Source: an uncultured Collinsella sp.
Lineage (GTDB): Bacteria; Actinomycetota; Coriobacteriia; Coriobacteriales; Coriobacteriaceae
Direction: 5' to 3'
Assembly (NCBI GenBank): GCA_958405565.1
Contig: CATYEN010000002.1
Span: 27,602-91,601 of the forward strand
DNA length: 64,000 nucleotides
Shown: positions 44,972 to 53,594 of the stretch, piece after piece
How the letters are laid out: each line of letters opens with the position of its first letter
Numbering within the stretch: position 1 is the first letter of the stretch
Position numbers and translations under genes: made by a program
Notes under the pieces: generated by a model
Told to the model about the DNA's origin: nothing
What the model saw: only the letters and a program-made list of their open reading frames with translations
Databases searched by the model: none

Positions 44972-45598
44972 CTACGGGCGCACGACGCGCACGGCCTGCT
45001 CCATCTTCTCCACGATCACGTACATGTTGGTGACCTCGCCCACCGCGAGCTGGTCCTTAATGCCAAAGTGATCGAGGCAGGTGCCGCAGGTAAGGATCTC
45101 CACGCCCTGCTCGGCCAGGGCCTTGAGGTCGTCGAGCACCGGCGAGCCCTCGACGGTAAGCTTGGCGCCGCCGTTGTAGAACAGCATGGTCGCGGGCAGT
45201 TCCTCCTGCTGCGTCACGGCAAAGATGAACGCTCTCATGAGCTTGTGGCCCAGCTCGTCGTCACCGCGGCCCATGCAGTCGGTGTAGACGGAGATAACCA
45301 GCTTCCCCTTGCCGGCGCTGGCGTCGCAGAAGGCGGCACCGTCCTGCTCAGGGTCGGCCACGGCAACGGCACCAGCAGTCGCGACGGTCACGTGCCACTC
45401 GGAATCCGAGATCTTCTCAACCGAGGCCGTGCAGCCCTTCTCCTGCGCCATCTTGGAAATGTTCTTGACGGCGGTCTCGTTATCGACCGAGGTCACGACA
45501 GCGCCCTCGCCATCGAGCTGCTTCAGGGCCTTGAGCGTCTTGACGACGGGCAGCGGGCAGGCATCGCCCATGGCATTGACTTCAATCTTGGTAGACAT
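44972..45598 (-). CDS. yedF: Selenium metabolism protein YedF (TusA-like plus DsrE-like)
   Basis: 208 residues. Residues 1-75 form a TusA-like sulfur-carrier domain (GDACPLPVVKTLKAL, with the CPxP cysteine). Residues from about 95 on resemble a DsrE-like domain, with CMGRGDDELG and ILTCGTCLDHF. It is encoded directly downstream of selD, typical for selenium-handling operons. No Sec codon is present. Confidence 0.9.
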   Translation of the reverse strand: MSTKIEVNAMGDACPLPVVKTLKALKQLDGEGAVVTSVDNETAVKNISKMAQEKGCTASVEKISDSEWHVTVATAGAVAVADPEQDGAAFCDASAGKGKLVISVYTDCMGRGDDELGHKLMRAFIFAVTQQEELPATMLFYNGGAKLTVEGSPVLDDLKALAEQGVEILTCGTCLDHFGIKDQLAVGEVTNMYVIVEKMEQAVRVVRP

Positions 45599-45654
45599 AG
45601 TTTTCCTTTCGAGTTCATCGTTCTAAAACAGTACATAGTTCAATAAACGCGCCG

Positions 45655-46704
45655 CTAGCGGACAACGCGAACAGCGGGACCGCCCGGCTCTGCCTCGCAT
45701 ACGCGACCGACAACGGCGGCGATGCGACCCTCGGCATGCAGGCGGCGCGCAAGCTCATCCACATCGGCGGCAGGCGCTGCGATGAGCAGGCCACCCGAGG
45801 TCTGCGGATCGTACAGCGCATCCAGCATGCCCGGCTCCAAGTCGTCATCGGCCGCCACGCGCGGACCAAAGAAGTCCTGGTTGCGGTAGGCGCCGGCGGG
45901 GATAATGCCCAGGCGCGCCATGTCGAGCACCTGGTCAAAGAGCGGCACCGCCCCAGACGCAAGCTCAATCTGCACGCCCGATCCCTCAGCCATCTCGCAC
46001 GCATGTCCAATCAGGCCAAAGCCCGTAACGTCGGTACAGCCGTGAAGCTCGAGCCCCTCGGCAAGGCGAATCGGTGCTTCGTTGAGGGTGCGCATCGAGT
46101 CAAACATCGCTGCGGCCTCATCCTGCTCGGTGAGCTCGCCTTTAATGGCCGTAGTGATGATGCCAGAGCCGACCGCCTTGGTCAGCAACAGAGCATCGCC
46201 CACGCGCGCGCCGCTGTTGGCGAGCATGCGATCGAGCGGGACAAAACCGCTCACGGACAGGCCGTACTTGGGCTCATCGTCATTGATGGTGTGGCCGCCC
46301 GCGATGGTGCAGCCGGCCTCAACGCACTTGTCGGCGCCGCCCGCCAAAATCTGCCCCGCAACCTCAACGCCCAGGCAACTGGGAATGCACAGCAGGTTCA
46401 TGGCGTGGCTCGGACGCCCGCCCATGGCGTAGATGTCCGACAGCGAGTTTGCCGCCGCGATCTGGCCAAACAGGAACGGGTCGTCGACCATCGGTGGGAA
46501 GAAGTCGATGGACTGAACGAGTCCCAGGTTTTCGCCAACGCGGAAGACGCTCGCATCGTCGGAGGTATCGAACCCCACGAGCAAGTTGTCGTTGGGCACA
46601 TTTGGTAAGTCACCCAGGACCTGGGCGAGGGCTCCAGGAGCCAACTTAGCGGCTCAACCGCTCGCAGCGGTCATAGACGTGAGCCTAATCTGATCGTCGA
46701 GCAT
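45655..46704 (-). CDS. selD: Selenide, water dikinase with selenocysteine at the active site
   Basis: 349 residues if the in-frame TGA at 46654-46656 (codon 17) is read as selenocysteine. It makes selenophosphate from selenide and ATP. Upstream of the TGA, the frame reads MLDDQIRLTSMTAASG, and after it AAKLAPGALAQVL, matching the family pattern (GC/U-AAKIGPG) where Cys or Sec is the active-site residue. GAGGAGGT precedes the ATG at 46704. Annotation starting after the TGA would lose the catalytic residue. FDTSDDASVF, AGGHTINDDEPKYG and TDVTGFGLIGHA are further SelD motifs. selA, selB and selC are in the same window. Confidence 0.93.
46612..46653 (-). promoter_or_regulatory. Candidate SECIS element of selD
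   Basis: Downstream of the UGA the mRNA can fold GCCCAG against CUGGGU around a GUC loop (plus 46612-46626), with the loop about 33 nt from the UGA. A nested GGCUCC/GGAGCC hairpin lies at 46630-46642. Less certain than the fdhF element. Confidence 0.55.
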
Positions 46705-46773
46705 CGATACCTCCTCTCAAACACAAACAATGCTTCTCAGTATACGCATGAACGCGCATCTACGGCCGGCTCA

Positions 46774-47538
46774 TCAGCCGAGCGCCTGGGCACGAATGGC
46801 CGCACCGATGGCGCCGGCAAAACGGGCTTCGGGCGAGGTGGTCACCGGCGAGCCCAGCAGCGCTCCCAGCCGCTCCACAACATAGGCGTTCTCGCACAGG
46901 CCGCCGGTCAGGTAATACGGGGCACCCGCTGCCTGCCCGGCCATAGTCGCCACGCGCGAGACAACGCTTTCGATCACACCGCGCGCGATGTTCTCGCGCG
47001 GCTCACCGCGACCGATCAGGCTAATGACCTCGCTTTCGGCAAACACCGTACACATGCTGCTGATCTTGGTTGGCTCACCGGAGCGGGCGAGGTCTGCCAT
47101 CTGCTGCTGAGAAATGCCCAGACGATCGGCCATGATCTCCAAAAAGCGCCCCGTACCGGCAGCGCACTTGTCGTTCATGGCAAACTTGGCCACGCGGCCG
47201 CCTTTAAGTTGGATGACCTTGGTGTCCTGGCCGCCCACGTCGATCACGGTGCCGTGGTCGCCAAAGAGCGCCACAGCGCCGGTGCCATGGCAGGTGATCT
47301 CGGTCACGACCTTGTGCGCATAGGGCACGGCAACACGGCCGTAACCGGTCGCGACCACACGTACGTCGTCGGCCGCCACGTCGTAGCCGTCCGAAGCAAG
47401 CTCTGCGCGCAGGCGCTCGGCCGCATCGACCGACGAATACCCGGTTGGCCGCACGCACGTCCACGCCACCGAACCCTCTCCATCGACCACAGCGGCCTTA
47501 GCCGCCGTAGACCCGATATCGATCCCGATCCCTATCAT
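46774..47538 (-). CDS. BadF/HgdC-type ATPase, activase of the double-cubane reductase
   Basis: 254 residues. ASKHA-fold ATPase: GIDIGSTAAKAAVVD at the N-terminus (phosphate 1), VIDVGGQDTKVI and KCAAGTGRFLE in the middle; the CAAGTGRF cysteine and a second cysteine in SSMCTVFAESEV bind a bridging 4Fe-4S cluster in the HgdC family. It injects a low-potential electron into a partner reductase using ATP. The partner is most likely the gene just upstream at 47709-48992. It ends 69 nt before selD. Confidence 0.88.
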   Translation of the reverse strand: MIGIGIDIGSTAAKAAVVDGEGSVAWTCVRPTGYSSVDAAERLRAELASDGYDVAADDVRVVATGYGRVAVPYAHKVVTEITCHGTGAVALFGDHGTVIDVGGQDTKVIQLKGGRVAKFAMNDKCAAGTGRFLEIMADRLGISQQQMADLARSGEPTKISSMCTVFAESEVISLIGRGEPRENIARGVIESVVSRVATMAGQAAGAPYYLTGGLCENAYVVERLGALLGSPVTTSPEARFAGAIGAAIRAQALG

Positions 47539-47708
47539 GGCCCTCTCCTAATCAGCAAGAAAATCAAACGATCAGACACTGCTGCAACAACGGCCCTCTG
47601 GCGTCTGAGATGCCCGAGATTCCGAGCGACAAGCCCGACGAAGCGTACTTCTGGTACGCAAGCGACGGTTTGAACGGCAAGATCGGGTGCCTGGGGAAGC
47701 CGCGCGGC
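47539..47708. other. Gap between the double-cubane reductase and its activase
   Basis: 170 bases. A small perfect hairpin (GCGTAC, TTCTG, GTACGC) lies at about 47643-47659. No gene or clear promoter recognised. Confidence 0.4.
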
Positions 47709-48992
47709 CTAGATCGTCTCCAAGAAGGCCTCAATGCGGGTCTGCAGCTGGCCTGCGTCCTCGCCGGCGTAGTCGGTCGTGATGTGCATAAAGGGAATAC
47801 CGGCCTCCTCGGCGGCCTTCTCCACGGCGAAGGACTCCATCTCGTAGAGCGTGCAGAACTGCAGCGCCACGTCGACGATGCCGTCGGCATGCAGGTCGCG
47901 CGCCATCTGGACGATGTCCTTCATGCGCTGGTCGTTGGGGGTAAAGACGGCGCAGTTGATCTTAAAGTAGCGCTCGGCGATAGCGTCGAGCATCTCGTCG
48001 ACCGTCTCGCCGGACTCGTCGACCAGATCCTTGTAGTAGCGCGAGCCCGTGCAGGACTCCTCGCCCACCACGATGCCGCCAGCCTTCTCGATCAGGCTGA
48101 ACAGTTTCCAGTTGGGCACGGCCATGGGCGTACCGGTATACAGGATGCGCTTGGTGCCCTTGGGCGCCACGCCCTCACCGTTGGCGACGCGTTCCTCGCA
48201 CTCGGCAGCCATGTCGTTGATGGCGCCGGTCAGGCGCGGCGTGTCGTCCATAAAGGCGGCCTGCACGGTCAGCAGGCTGTCGAGGCCGCTGATGGGCGCC
48301 GGGTCGGCGGCACGGGTCGCAGCCAGACGCTGTAGGGCACGGCGCTTCTCGTTGACGGCGTGGATGGCGGCCTTCAGGCGCTCAGGCGTAATCTTGACGC
48401 CGCACTCATCCTCGATCTTGGCGGCGAGCTTCTTGACCTCGGCCTTCCAGGTCACGAGCGTCGACTCATCGTGCACGTTGGGAATATCCATGACGTACAT
48501 GTTCTTTTGCGTGGCAAAGAACTCGTAGGCCTTCTTCTTGCCGTCGCAGGTGTTCTCGCCGACTACCAGGTCGCTCGACTCGATGTAGGGGCAGACCTCA
48601 CCCAACTTAAAGCCAGCAAAGCTCTTGATGAGCGGACAGGTGTTGCGCGGCAGATGCTCCTCAACCTTGTCCGTTGCCCAGTCGGCACCAGAGCACAGGC
48701 CCACGGGAATACCATCGCACGCAAGCACGATTTCCTCGGGCACATAGACGCAGAACGAGCCGACGATCTTGGTGGCCTCGCCGGCCTCCTTCTTGTCGAG
48801 CATCTCCTTAATGCGGCCGCTATGAATGTTGGTGGCAACAAAATCCAGGTAGGACGTGGACTTGGGGCGATTGTTCTGCGTCAGGAACATATCCCCGTAC
48901 ATCTGGCCCACGGCACCCAGCAGCATGTCGTGGTCGGCAAGATTCATGCCGAGGCTCTCCCACATCGGATGGAAATCGAATTCTTCAGCCAT
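47709..48992 (-). CDS. Double-cubane-cluster protein / 2-hydroxyacyl-CoA dehydratase family reductase
   Basis: 427 residues. HgdB/BcrB-like fold: VGSFCVYVPEEIVLACDGIPVGLC, RNTCPLIKSFAG, CPYIESSDLVVGENTCDGKKK, GEESCTGSRYY and LQFCTLYEMESF carry the many cysteines that distinguish the double-cubane [8Fe-9S] proteins from true dehydratases. Such proteins perform very low-potential reductions driven by the activase. The natural substrate of the family is not known; proximity to selD invites the idea of selenium-linked reduction. ATG at 48992 with GAGAGGGG upstream. Confidence 0.85.
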   Translation of the reverse strand: MAEEFDFHPMWESLGMNLADHDMLLGAVGQMYGDMFLTQNNRPKSTSYLDFVATNIHSGRIKEMLDKKEAGEATKIVGSFCVYVPEEIVLACDGIPVGLCSGADWATDKVEEHLPRNTCPLIKSFAGFKLGEVCPYIESSDLVVGENTCDGKKKAYEFFATQKNMYVMDIPNVHDESTLVTWKAEVKKLAAKIEDECGVKITPERLKAAIHAVNEKRRALQRLAATRAADPAPISGLDSLLTVQAAFMDDTPRLTGAINDMAAECEERVANGEGVAPKGTKRILYTGTPMAVPNWKLFSLIEKAGGIVVGEESCTGSRYYKDLVDESGETVDEMLDAIAERYFKINCAVFTPNDQRMKDIVQMARDLHADGIVDVALQFCTLYEMESFAVEKAAEEAGIPFMHITTDYAGEDAGQLQTRIEAFLETI

Positions 48993-49442
48993 GGCGGTTC
49001 CCCTCTCGAACCAAAAGTGAATAGCTACGGTATTGCTGCACGGCGGGTGGCGAAAACCCAGCCGCGCGTAAACCCGGAATTTTGGGGAACCTGCCTTGCG
49101 GACGGTTATTTACTTGTGCGTCGTCTCTCCCGGAGCCGTGAACATACCTGCTCATATGCGGCTCCGAGCCATATAGAGGGCGCGCGCGGCAACGCGACGC
49201 GAATATGTCTTCTGCGGCATCGGCGCGCCCTCCTTTTCTCGTCGAAGGTAACTATATCAACGGTCGTCGTCCAGACGAATACCGCCGACACGCGTACGAC
49301 AGCATCGGGATGCGAGTATCTCGCTGACTGATAAATAATTATCAGATTAATAAGGTTTTGTCATCCCCGATTCGGCGAATGGCAGCCCGTTAAGGACCCG
49401 GACGGCCAAGGAACCAATCCCCCGACCGTACCGCACACCGCG
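48993..49442. other. Regulatory gap between modC and the double-cubane operon
   Basis: 450 bases without a supported gene. On the minus strand ATGACA, 17 bases, TAATTA (about 49333-49361) is a possible promoter for the double-cubane/selD operon, overlapped by a dyad CTGATAA / TTATCAG (about 49328-49345). A GC-rich hairpin with arms GAGGGCGCGC / GCGCGCCCTC lies at about 49177-49233, in the leader of that transcript. No terminator for modC with a T-run was found. Confidence 0.45.
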
Positions 49443-50513
49443 CTATCGGCAAACCAGATGAATCCTGCTCGCATCAAAATGCATGCGCAGGGTCTCCCCC
49501 GCCTGCGGCAACTCCTCGACAGGCACACTCACCTTGTTGACCTTCCACTGCAGGCGCGTCGGTGCATCGGCACGTGGCACATCCAGCAGCACCAAGCGCT
49601 CAAAACGCGAATCGCTCACGCGGGCCACGTGCAGGTCGTAGCTGTTGCGACCACGCTCGGCACGGTTGTCCACATGGAAGTAGCTCGCGCGGATGCCCAG
49701 GTACGCCACGTTATCGGGCACCTCGCGGCCCACATTGAAGGTCATGCCCCAGTCCAGGGCTTCAACTTCCTGAGGCCCGATCTTGCGCGCACGGCTCGTG
49801 TTTTTGCAGCCCGTCAGGCGCAGCGCGGCTAAGGTCTGCGGCCGGCGGACCACGTCCTCGACGGAACCGATCTCCTCCACATGCCCGTTGTGCATCACAC
49901 AGATGCGCTCGCACAGGCGACATGCCTCATCGATATCGTGGCTCACGTACAGCACGGTGCGGTTGCAGACATCGAACAGGTCGAGCATGTTTTGCTCAAG
50001 CGCGCTCTTGAGATACGCATCGAGTGCGCTCATGGGCTCGTCGAACATGAAGATGCCCGGGTGCGCCGCCACCATGCGGGCAAGCGCCACACGCTGCTGC
50101 TGGCCGCCCGAAAGTCGCGCGGGATAGCGGTCGGCAAAGTCGGCCAGGCCAAAGATACCCAGATAGCGTTCGGCAAGCTTTTTGCGCGCTGCGGCGTCGC
50201 CGGCATCCTCAACGCCGGCACAAACGTTATCGGCCACCGTCATATTGGGAAACAGCTGATAGTTTTGGAACAGCAGGGCGCACTTGCGTTCCTGGGGCGA
50301 CAAGTTGATGCCCGAGGCAGAGTCGAAGAAGGTCACGCCATTGACGACGATCTTGCCCTCATCGGGCGTCTCCACGCCGGCGATGCAGCGCAAGGTACAG
50401 CTCTTACCGCATCCGGAGGCGCCAAGCAGCGCCACCCGCTCCTCGCCGGCTTCCAGCTGAATGTCGAGGGTAAAGCCGGGATAACGCTTTTTGATATCCA
50501 GAACGAGCGACAT
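49443..50513 (-). CDS. modC: Molybdate ABC transporter ATP-binding protein
   Basis: 356 residues. Walker A GASGCGKSC, signature LSGGQQQR, Walker B FMFDEPMSALD and the H-loop VSHDIDEAC are all intact. The C-terminal third (from about 240) is the accessory TOBE-like domain usual in ModC, here divergent. It powers molybdate uptake with ModB and ModA. It follows modB by 3 nt. Confidence 0.9.
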   Translation of the reverse strand: MSLVLDIKKRYPGFTLDIQLEAGEERVALLGASGCGKSCTLRCIAGVETPDEGKIVVNGVTFFDSASGINLSPQERKCALLFQNYQLFPNMTVADNVCAGVEDAGDAAARKKLAERYLGIFGLADFADRYPARLSGGQQQRVALARMVAAHPGIFMFDEPMSALDAYLKSALEQNMLDLFDVCNRTVLYVSHDIDEACRLCERICVMHNGHVEEIGSVEDVVRRPQTLAALRLTGCKNTSRARKIGPQEVEALDWGMTFNVGREVPDNVAYLGIRASYFHVDNRAERGRNSYDLHVARVSDSRFERLVLLDVPRADAPTRLQWKVNKVSVPVEELPQAGETLRMHFDASRIHLVCR

Positions 50514-50516
50514 GGC

Positions 50517-51959
50517 CTATCGACCTCCCTTCGCGACCGCGTCGTCACGCATAAGCTCGGCCAACGCCTCGCGATCGATACGCAGGGCATCGCCACCGAC
50601 GGGGTCGAGCGAATCGCCCTGACCGACAAGCTCCTTGGCCTGTTTGCGCTCCGCGCGGGAGAGACCCCGCTCGCGGTACTTTTGCGAATGCGCCGTGTAC
50701 ATGTTGATGAACAGGATGACCAGAAAGCTGAACGCGATTACGACGACGACCCAAAAGAGCGCCACCGACGTATTGCCGCCCATCCACTCAAAGTAGATGG
50801 CGATGGGAATGGTCTGCGTAATGCCGGCATAGTTGCCCGCGAAGAACAGGGTGCAGCCAAACTCGCCCATGGCACGCGCGAAGGCAAGCACCGCGCCGGC
50901 GGCAATCGAGGGCCAGCCAAGCGGCATCATAAGCTTGGTAAAGATGCGACGCTCGGACCATCCCAGGGTTCGCGCGGCATCGAGCATCTGCGTGTCAAGG
51001 CTTTCAAAGGCTCCGAGCGCCGTGCGGTAGACCAGCGGAAACGACACAACGACGGCCGAAATGACCGCCGCGGGCCAGGTAAAGACGATCGAGATGCCGT
51101 GCGCGATGAGCCACTGGCCCACCCCGGTCGAGCGGCCAAACAGCATGAGGAGCAGAAAGCCGCAGACCGTGGGCGGCAGCACCATAGGAATCGTAAAGAC
51201 CGAATCGAGCAGGCCCTTGATGCGACTCGAGGTACCCATAGTCTTCCACGCGGCAAACAGGCCCAGTGCAAAGGCAATCAGCAGGGCAAGGCCGCTCGTT
51301 TTGATAGACACCCAAAACGGGCGGTAGTCGATGCCGCCTAAAAAGGAGGCCAAAGAGGTCAAGGGCCCCTGCTCATTCCGCAACACGACTGACGATGCTT
51401 CTACCATTTGAGCGCTATCAAGCCAACGCGCGCCGCCCTTGGCATCACCCGAGGCCGATGCAATCACCACATAGCGGTCCCCATCCGCACCGCGTTCGTC
51501 AAAGCCATAGGTATACCCGCCGGCATCAAACGTTGTTTCCGCCGTGACATACCAAGGGAGATCCACGTCCCCCAGCTGCGCACCTCCCATGCAGTTTGCG
51601 CTGTCGAGCTCACAGACGAGGGCCTTGAGGCCCGATACGCACTCGTTGTCCTGCGGATCCAATCCATACTTCTCGACCGCCTTGGGCGATATCCACACCA
51701 CAACGCGATCGGCAGCAGGCGCCACTACAAGGTCCACGTCCTCGTCAACGGGAAACCGGTAGCCCTCAGGCTGGCCCTCCATGGCACGAGCGGTCCCCTT
51801 GGCCAACCGCTCAAAACCCTCGATCCCATAGGAAAGCCCATGAGCGGTCGCAGCAACCTGGGCCCCGTCCTCGGCGTCCCCAGCAAACGCAAATCCCGGC
51901 ACCCAGCAAAGCGCGAAGGTCAAAGCACAGGCGACAAGCATGCGGAATCTATTAAGCAC
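50517..51959 (-). CDS. modB: Molybdate ABC transporter permease with a large N-terminal extracytoplasmic domain
   Basis: 480 residues, about twice a normal ModB. The C-terminal half (from about 215) is the permease: FWVSIKTSGLALLIAFALGL, then the EAA loop GAFESLDTQMLDAARTLG. The N-terminal half has a signal-like helix (MLVACALTFALCWVPGFAFA) and a soluble domain of about 190 residues with two cysteines close together that I do not recognise. A GGAG lies just before the GTG at 51959; a TTG at 51971 or an ATG at 51941 are alternatives. The molybdate assignment rests on modA, modC and the Mo-cofactor genes next door. Confidence 0.82.
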   Translation of the reverse strand: MLNRFRMLVACALTFALCWVPGFAFAGDAEDGAQVAATAHGLSYGIEGFERLAKGTARAMEGQPEGYRFPVDEDVDLVVAPAADRVVVWISPKAVEKYGLDPQDNECVSGLKALVCELDSANCMGGAQLGDVDLPWYVTAETTFDAGGYTYGFDERGADGDRYVVIASASGDAKGGARWLDSAQMVEASSVVLRNEQGPLTSLASFLGGIDYRPFWVSIKTSGLALLIAFALGLFAAWKTMGTSSRIKGLLDSVFTIPMVLPPTVCGFLLLMLFGRSTGVGQWLIAHGISIVFTWPAAVISAVVVSFPLVYRTALGAFESLDTQMLDAARTLGWSERRIFTKLMMPLGWPSIAAGAVLAFARAMGEFGCTLFFAGNYAGITQTIPIAIYFEWMGGNTSVALFWVVVVIAFSFLVILFINMYTAHSQKYRERGLSRAERKQAKELVGQGDSLDPVGGDALRIDREALAELMRDDAVAKGGR

Positions 51960-52027
51960 AAAAAGCTCCAAGAGAATACAAGGACGGAGTTAAACACAAA
52001 ACGATGGAATTATCGCGCCAAGCCGCA

Positions 52028-52900
52028 CTACGCGGAAAGCTCAAAGCCGTATTTGGCCCAAATCTTCTGGGCCTTCTTGTTGGACAGGCAAAAGTCGATA
52101 AACGCCTTGGCCTCGTCGGCATGTTCGGAGCCATCGGCGACAGCGCCCGGATACACGATGGGCTTATGCGAGTCCTCGGGACACACAAAGGCCTCCTCGA
52201 TGCCGTCGTAGCGGTAGATGTCGGAGCTGTAGACAAAGCCAGCCACGCAGTCGCCCGTAGAGACGTAAGACGCAGCCGTGCCGACCTTGTCGGCCAGGGC
52301 CACCTTGTCGGCGATCTCGGGGGCGTACTCGCCGTCGTCGCCCTCGGTGCCGGTGTAGAGGCCCACGGAGGCCAGGGCCTGGTTGGCGTACTTGCCGGCG
52401 GGAACGGTCTTGGCGTCGCCAATGGCGATCTTGCCGTCCAGATTCGCGACGTCGGCGATGGCCTCGACCTTGGTGTCGGAGCCCTCAGCGCGAATGATCA
52501 CGAGGTCGTTGACGAACATATCCTCACGGGTGTCGGCGTCGACGAGCTCGGCGGCCTCGGCGTCATCCATGGTACCCTTGGAGGCTGTGATGAGCACGTC
52601 GACGGCGGCACCGGCGCGCATCTGCTCGACGAGGTCGCCGGAGGCCTTGAACTGCGTGTCGGCAAAGGCGGTGCCGGTCTGGTCGGTAAAAAGCTCCTGA
52701 ACCTCGGGCAGAGCCTTCTCGAGCGAGTTGGCGGCAAAGACCTGCAGCTCGACAGCTTTCTTGGAAGATGCCTTAGCAGAACCGGCATCGGATCCGGCCG
52801 GCTCGGACGTATTGTTGCCCGAGCAGCCGGCAAGACCAAGGCCGGCAGCGGCGACAGCAGAAAGCGAGACGAATCCGCGGCGAGAAACCATATCGAACAT
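52028..52900 (-). CDS. modA: Molybdate-binding lipoprotein
   Basis: 290 residues. The N-terminus SRRGFVSLSAVAAAGLGLAGCS has a twin-arginine-like start and a lipobox (LAGC), so it is exported and lipid-anchored. LQVFAANSLEKALPEVQELF and FKASGDLVEQMRAGAAVDVLITAS are the substrate-binding signature of the ModA family. AAAGGG precedes the ATG at 52900; the TTG at 52906 is too close. First gene of modABC. Confidence 0.9.
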   Translation of the reverse strand: MFDMVSRRGFVSLSAVAAAGLGLAGCSGNNTSEPAGSDAGSAKASSKKAVELQVFAANSLEKALPEVQELFTDQTGTAFADTQFKASGDLVEQMRAGAAVDVLITASKGTMDDAEAAELVDADTREDMFVNDLVIIRAEGSDTKVEAIADVANLDGKIAIGDAKTVPAGKYANQALASVGLYTGTEGDDGEYAPEIADKVALADKVGTAASYVSTGDCVAGFVYSSDIYRYDGIEEAFVCPEDSHKPIVYPGAVADGSEHADEAKAFIDFCLSNKKAQKIWAKYGFELSA

Positions 52901-53057
52901 GTTCAACCCTTTCGGACCTTGTGCCCGGGTACCCCACCGCGAGCTTTATTCTGTAATTAGATTATACTTTCGTGCGAATAATATCAGTGATAAAGATTTC
53001 TCGCCTGATAATTTTCTTTTACCAATAACCACGAGACGGCCCGCGCTGTCGATGCAT
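52901..53057. other. modABC promoter region
   Basis: AT-rich gap between modA and the mog terminator. It includes CTGATAATT near 53009, similar to half of the dyad in the 49.3 kb region. No ModE-type site was recognised. Confidence 0.4.
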
Positions 53058-53092
53058 AAAAAGGCGGAGCGACTCGCAAGGTCGCTCCGCCG
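53058..53092 (-). terminator. Terminator after the moeA-mog unit
   Basis: A stem with GGCGGAGCGAC / GTCGCTCCGCC arms followed on the minus strand by TTTTTATGC, 13 nt past the mog stop. Confidence 0.88.
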
Positions 53093-53104
53093 CAGGTAGT
53101 GCGC

Positions 53105-53584
53105 TTATTTGGTGTGCCCGCCGCCCGCCGTCATCTGGGCCGCATGCTCCAGCTGGTCGCTCACGGCCTCCCAGCTTTCGCGGGCCGCTTTCGTGGATCC
53201 CGGAAAGTTGATGACAAGCGTATACCCACGCTGCATGCACACGGCGCGCGAGAGCATGGCGCGGCGCGTCTTGGTCATGGAGTACGCACGGATCGCCTCG
53301 GCAATACCCGGCACATCGCGATCGCAGACGGTACGCGTCGCCTCGGGCGTCACATCGCGCATCGAAAGCCCCGTGCCGCCGCAGGTGAGCACGACATTGG
53401 CGTGGCACTCATCGGCGGCTTCCACAATGGCATCACCGATCTCGCTGACGTCGTCGCGCACGACCACATGCGAGGCGACCGTCCAGCCCTGCGCCTCGAT
53501 AAGTTCCTCGAGTGCGGCTCCAGCCTCGTCCTGGGCAAGATCGCGCGTATCCGAGCACGTCACGATCGATATCTTCAGCTCCAT
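53105..53584 (-). CDS. Molybdopterin adenylyltransferase family protein (MogA/MoaB)
   Basis: 159 residues. It adenylates molybdopterin ahead of Mo insertion by MoeA. TCGGTGLSMRDVTPEATR is the family signature (usually GGTG), and INFPGSTKAARESWEA the C-terminal motif. GGAGGAAT precedes the ATG at 53584; the longer open frame reads into moeA. It is 10 nt downstream of moeA, in the same unit. MogA and MoaB cannot be told apart by eye. Confidence 0.9.
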   Translation of the reverse strand: MELKISIVTCSDTRDLAQDEAGAALEELIEAQGWTVASHVVVRDDVSEIGDAIVEAADECHANVVLTCGGTGLSMRDVTPEATRTVCDRDVPGIAEAIRAYSMTKTRRAMLSRAVCMQRGYTLVINFPGSTKAARESWEAVSDQLEHAAQMTAGGGHTK

Positions 53585-53594
53585 AGCATTCCTC

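Noticed and set aside
49106..49291. Small protein genes in the modC-double-cubane gap
   Set aside because: Arg-rich short frames on both strands without ribosome binding sites or recognisable motifs.
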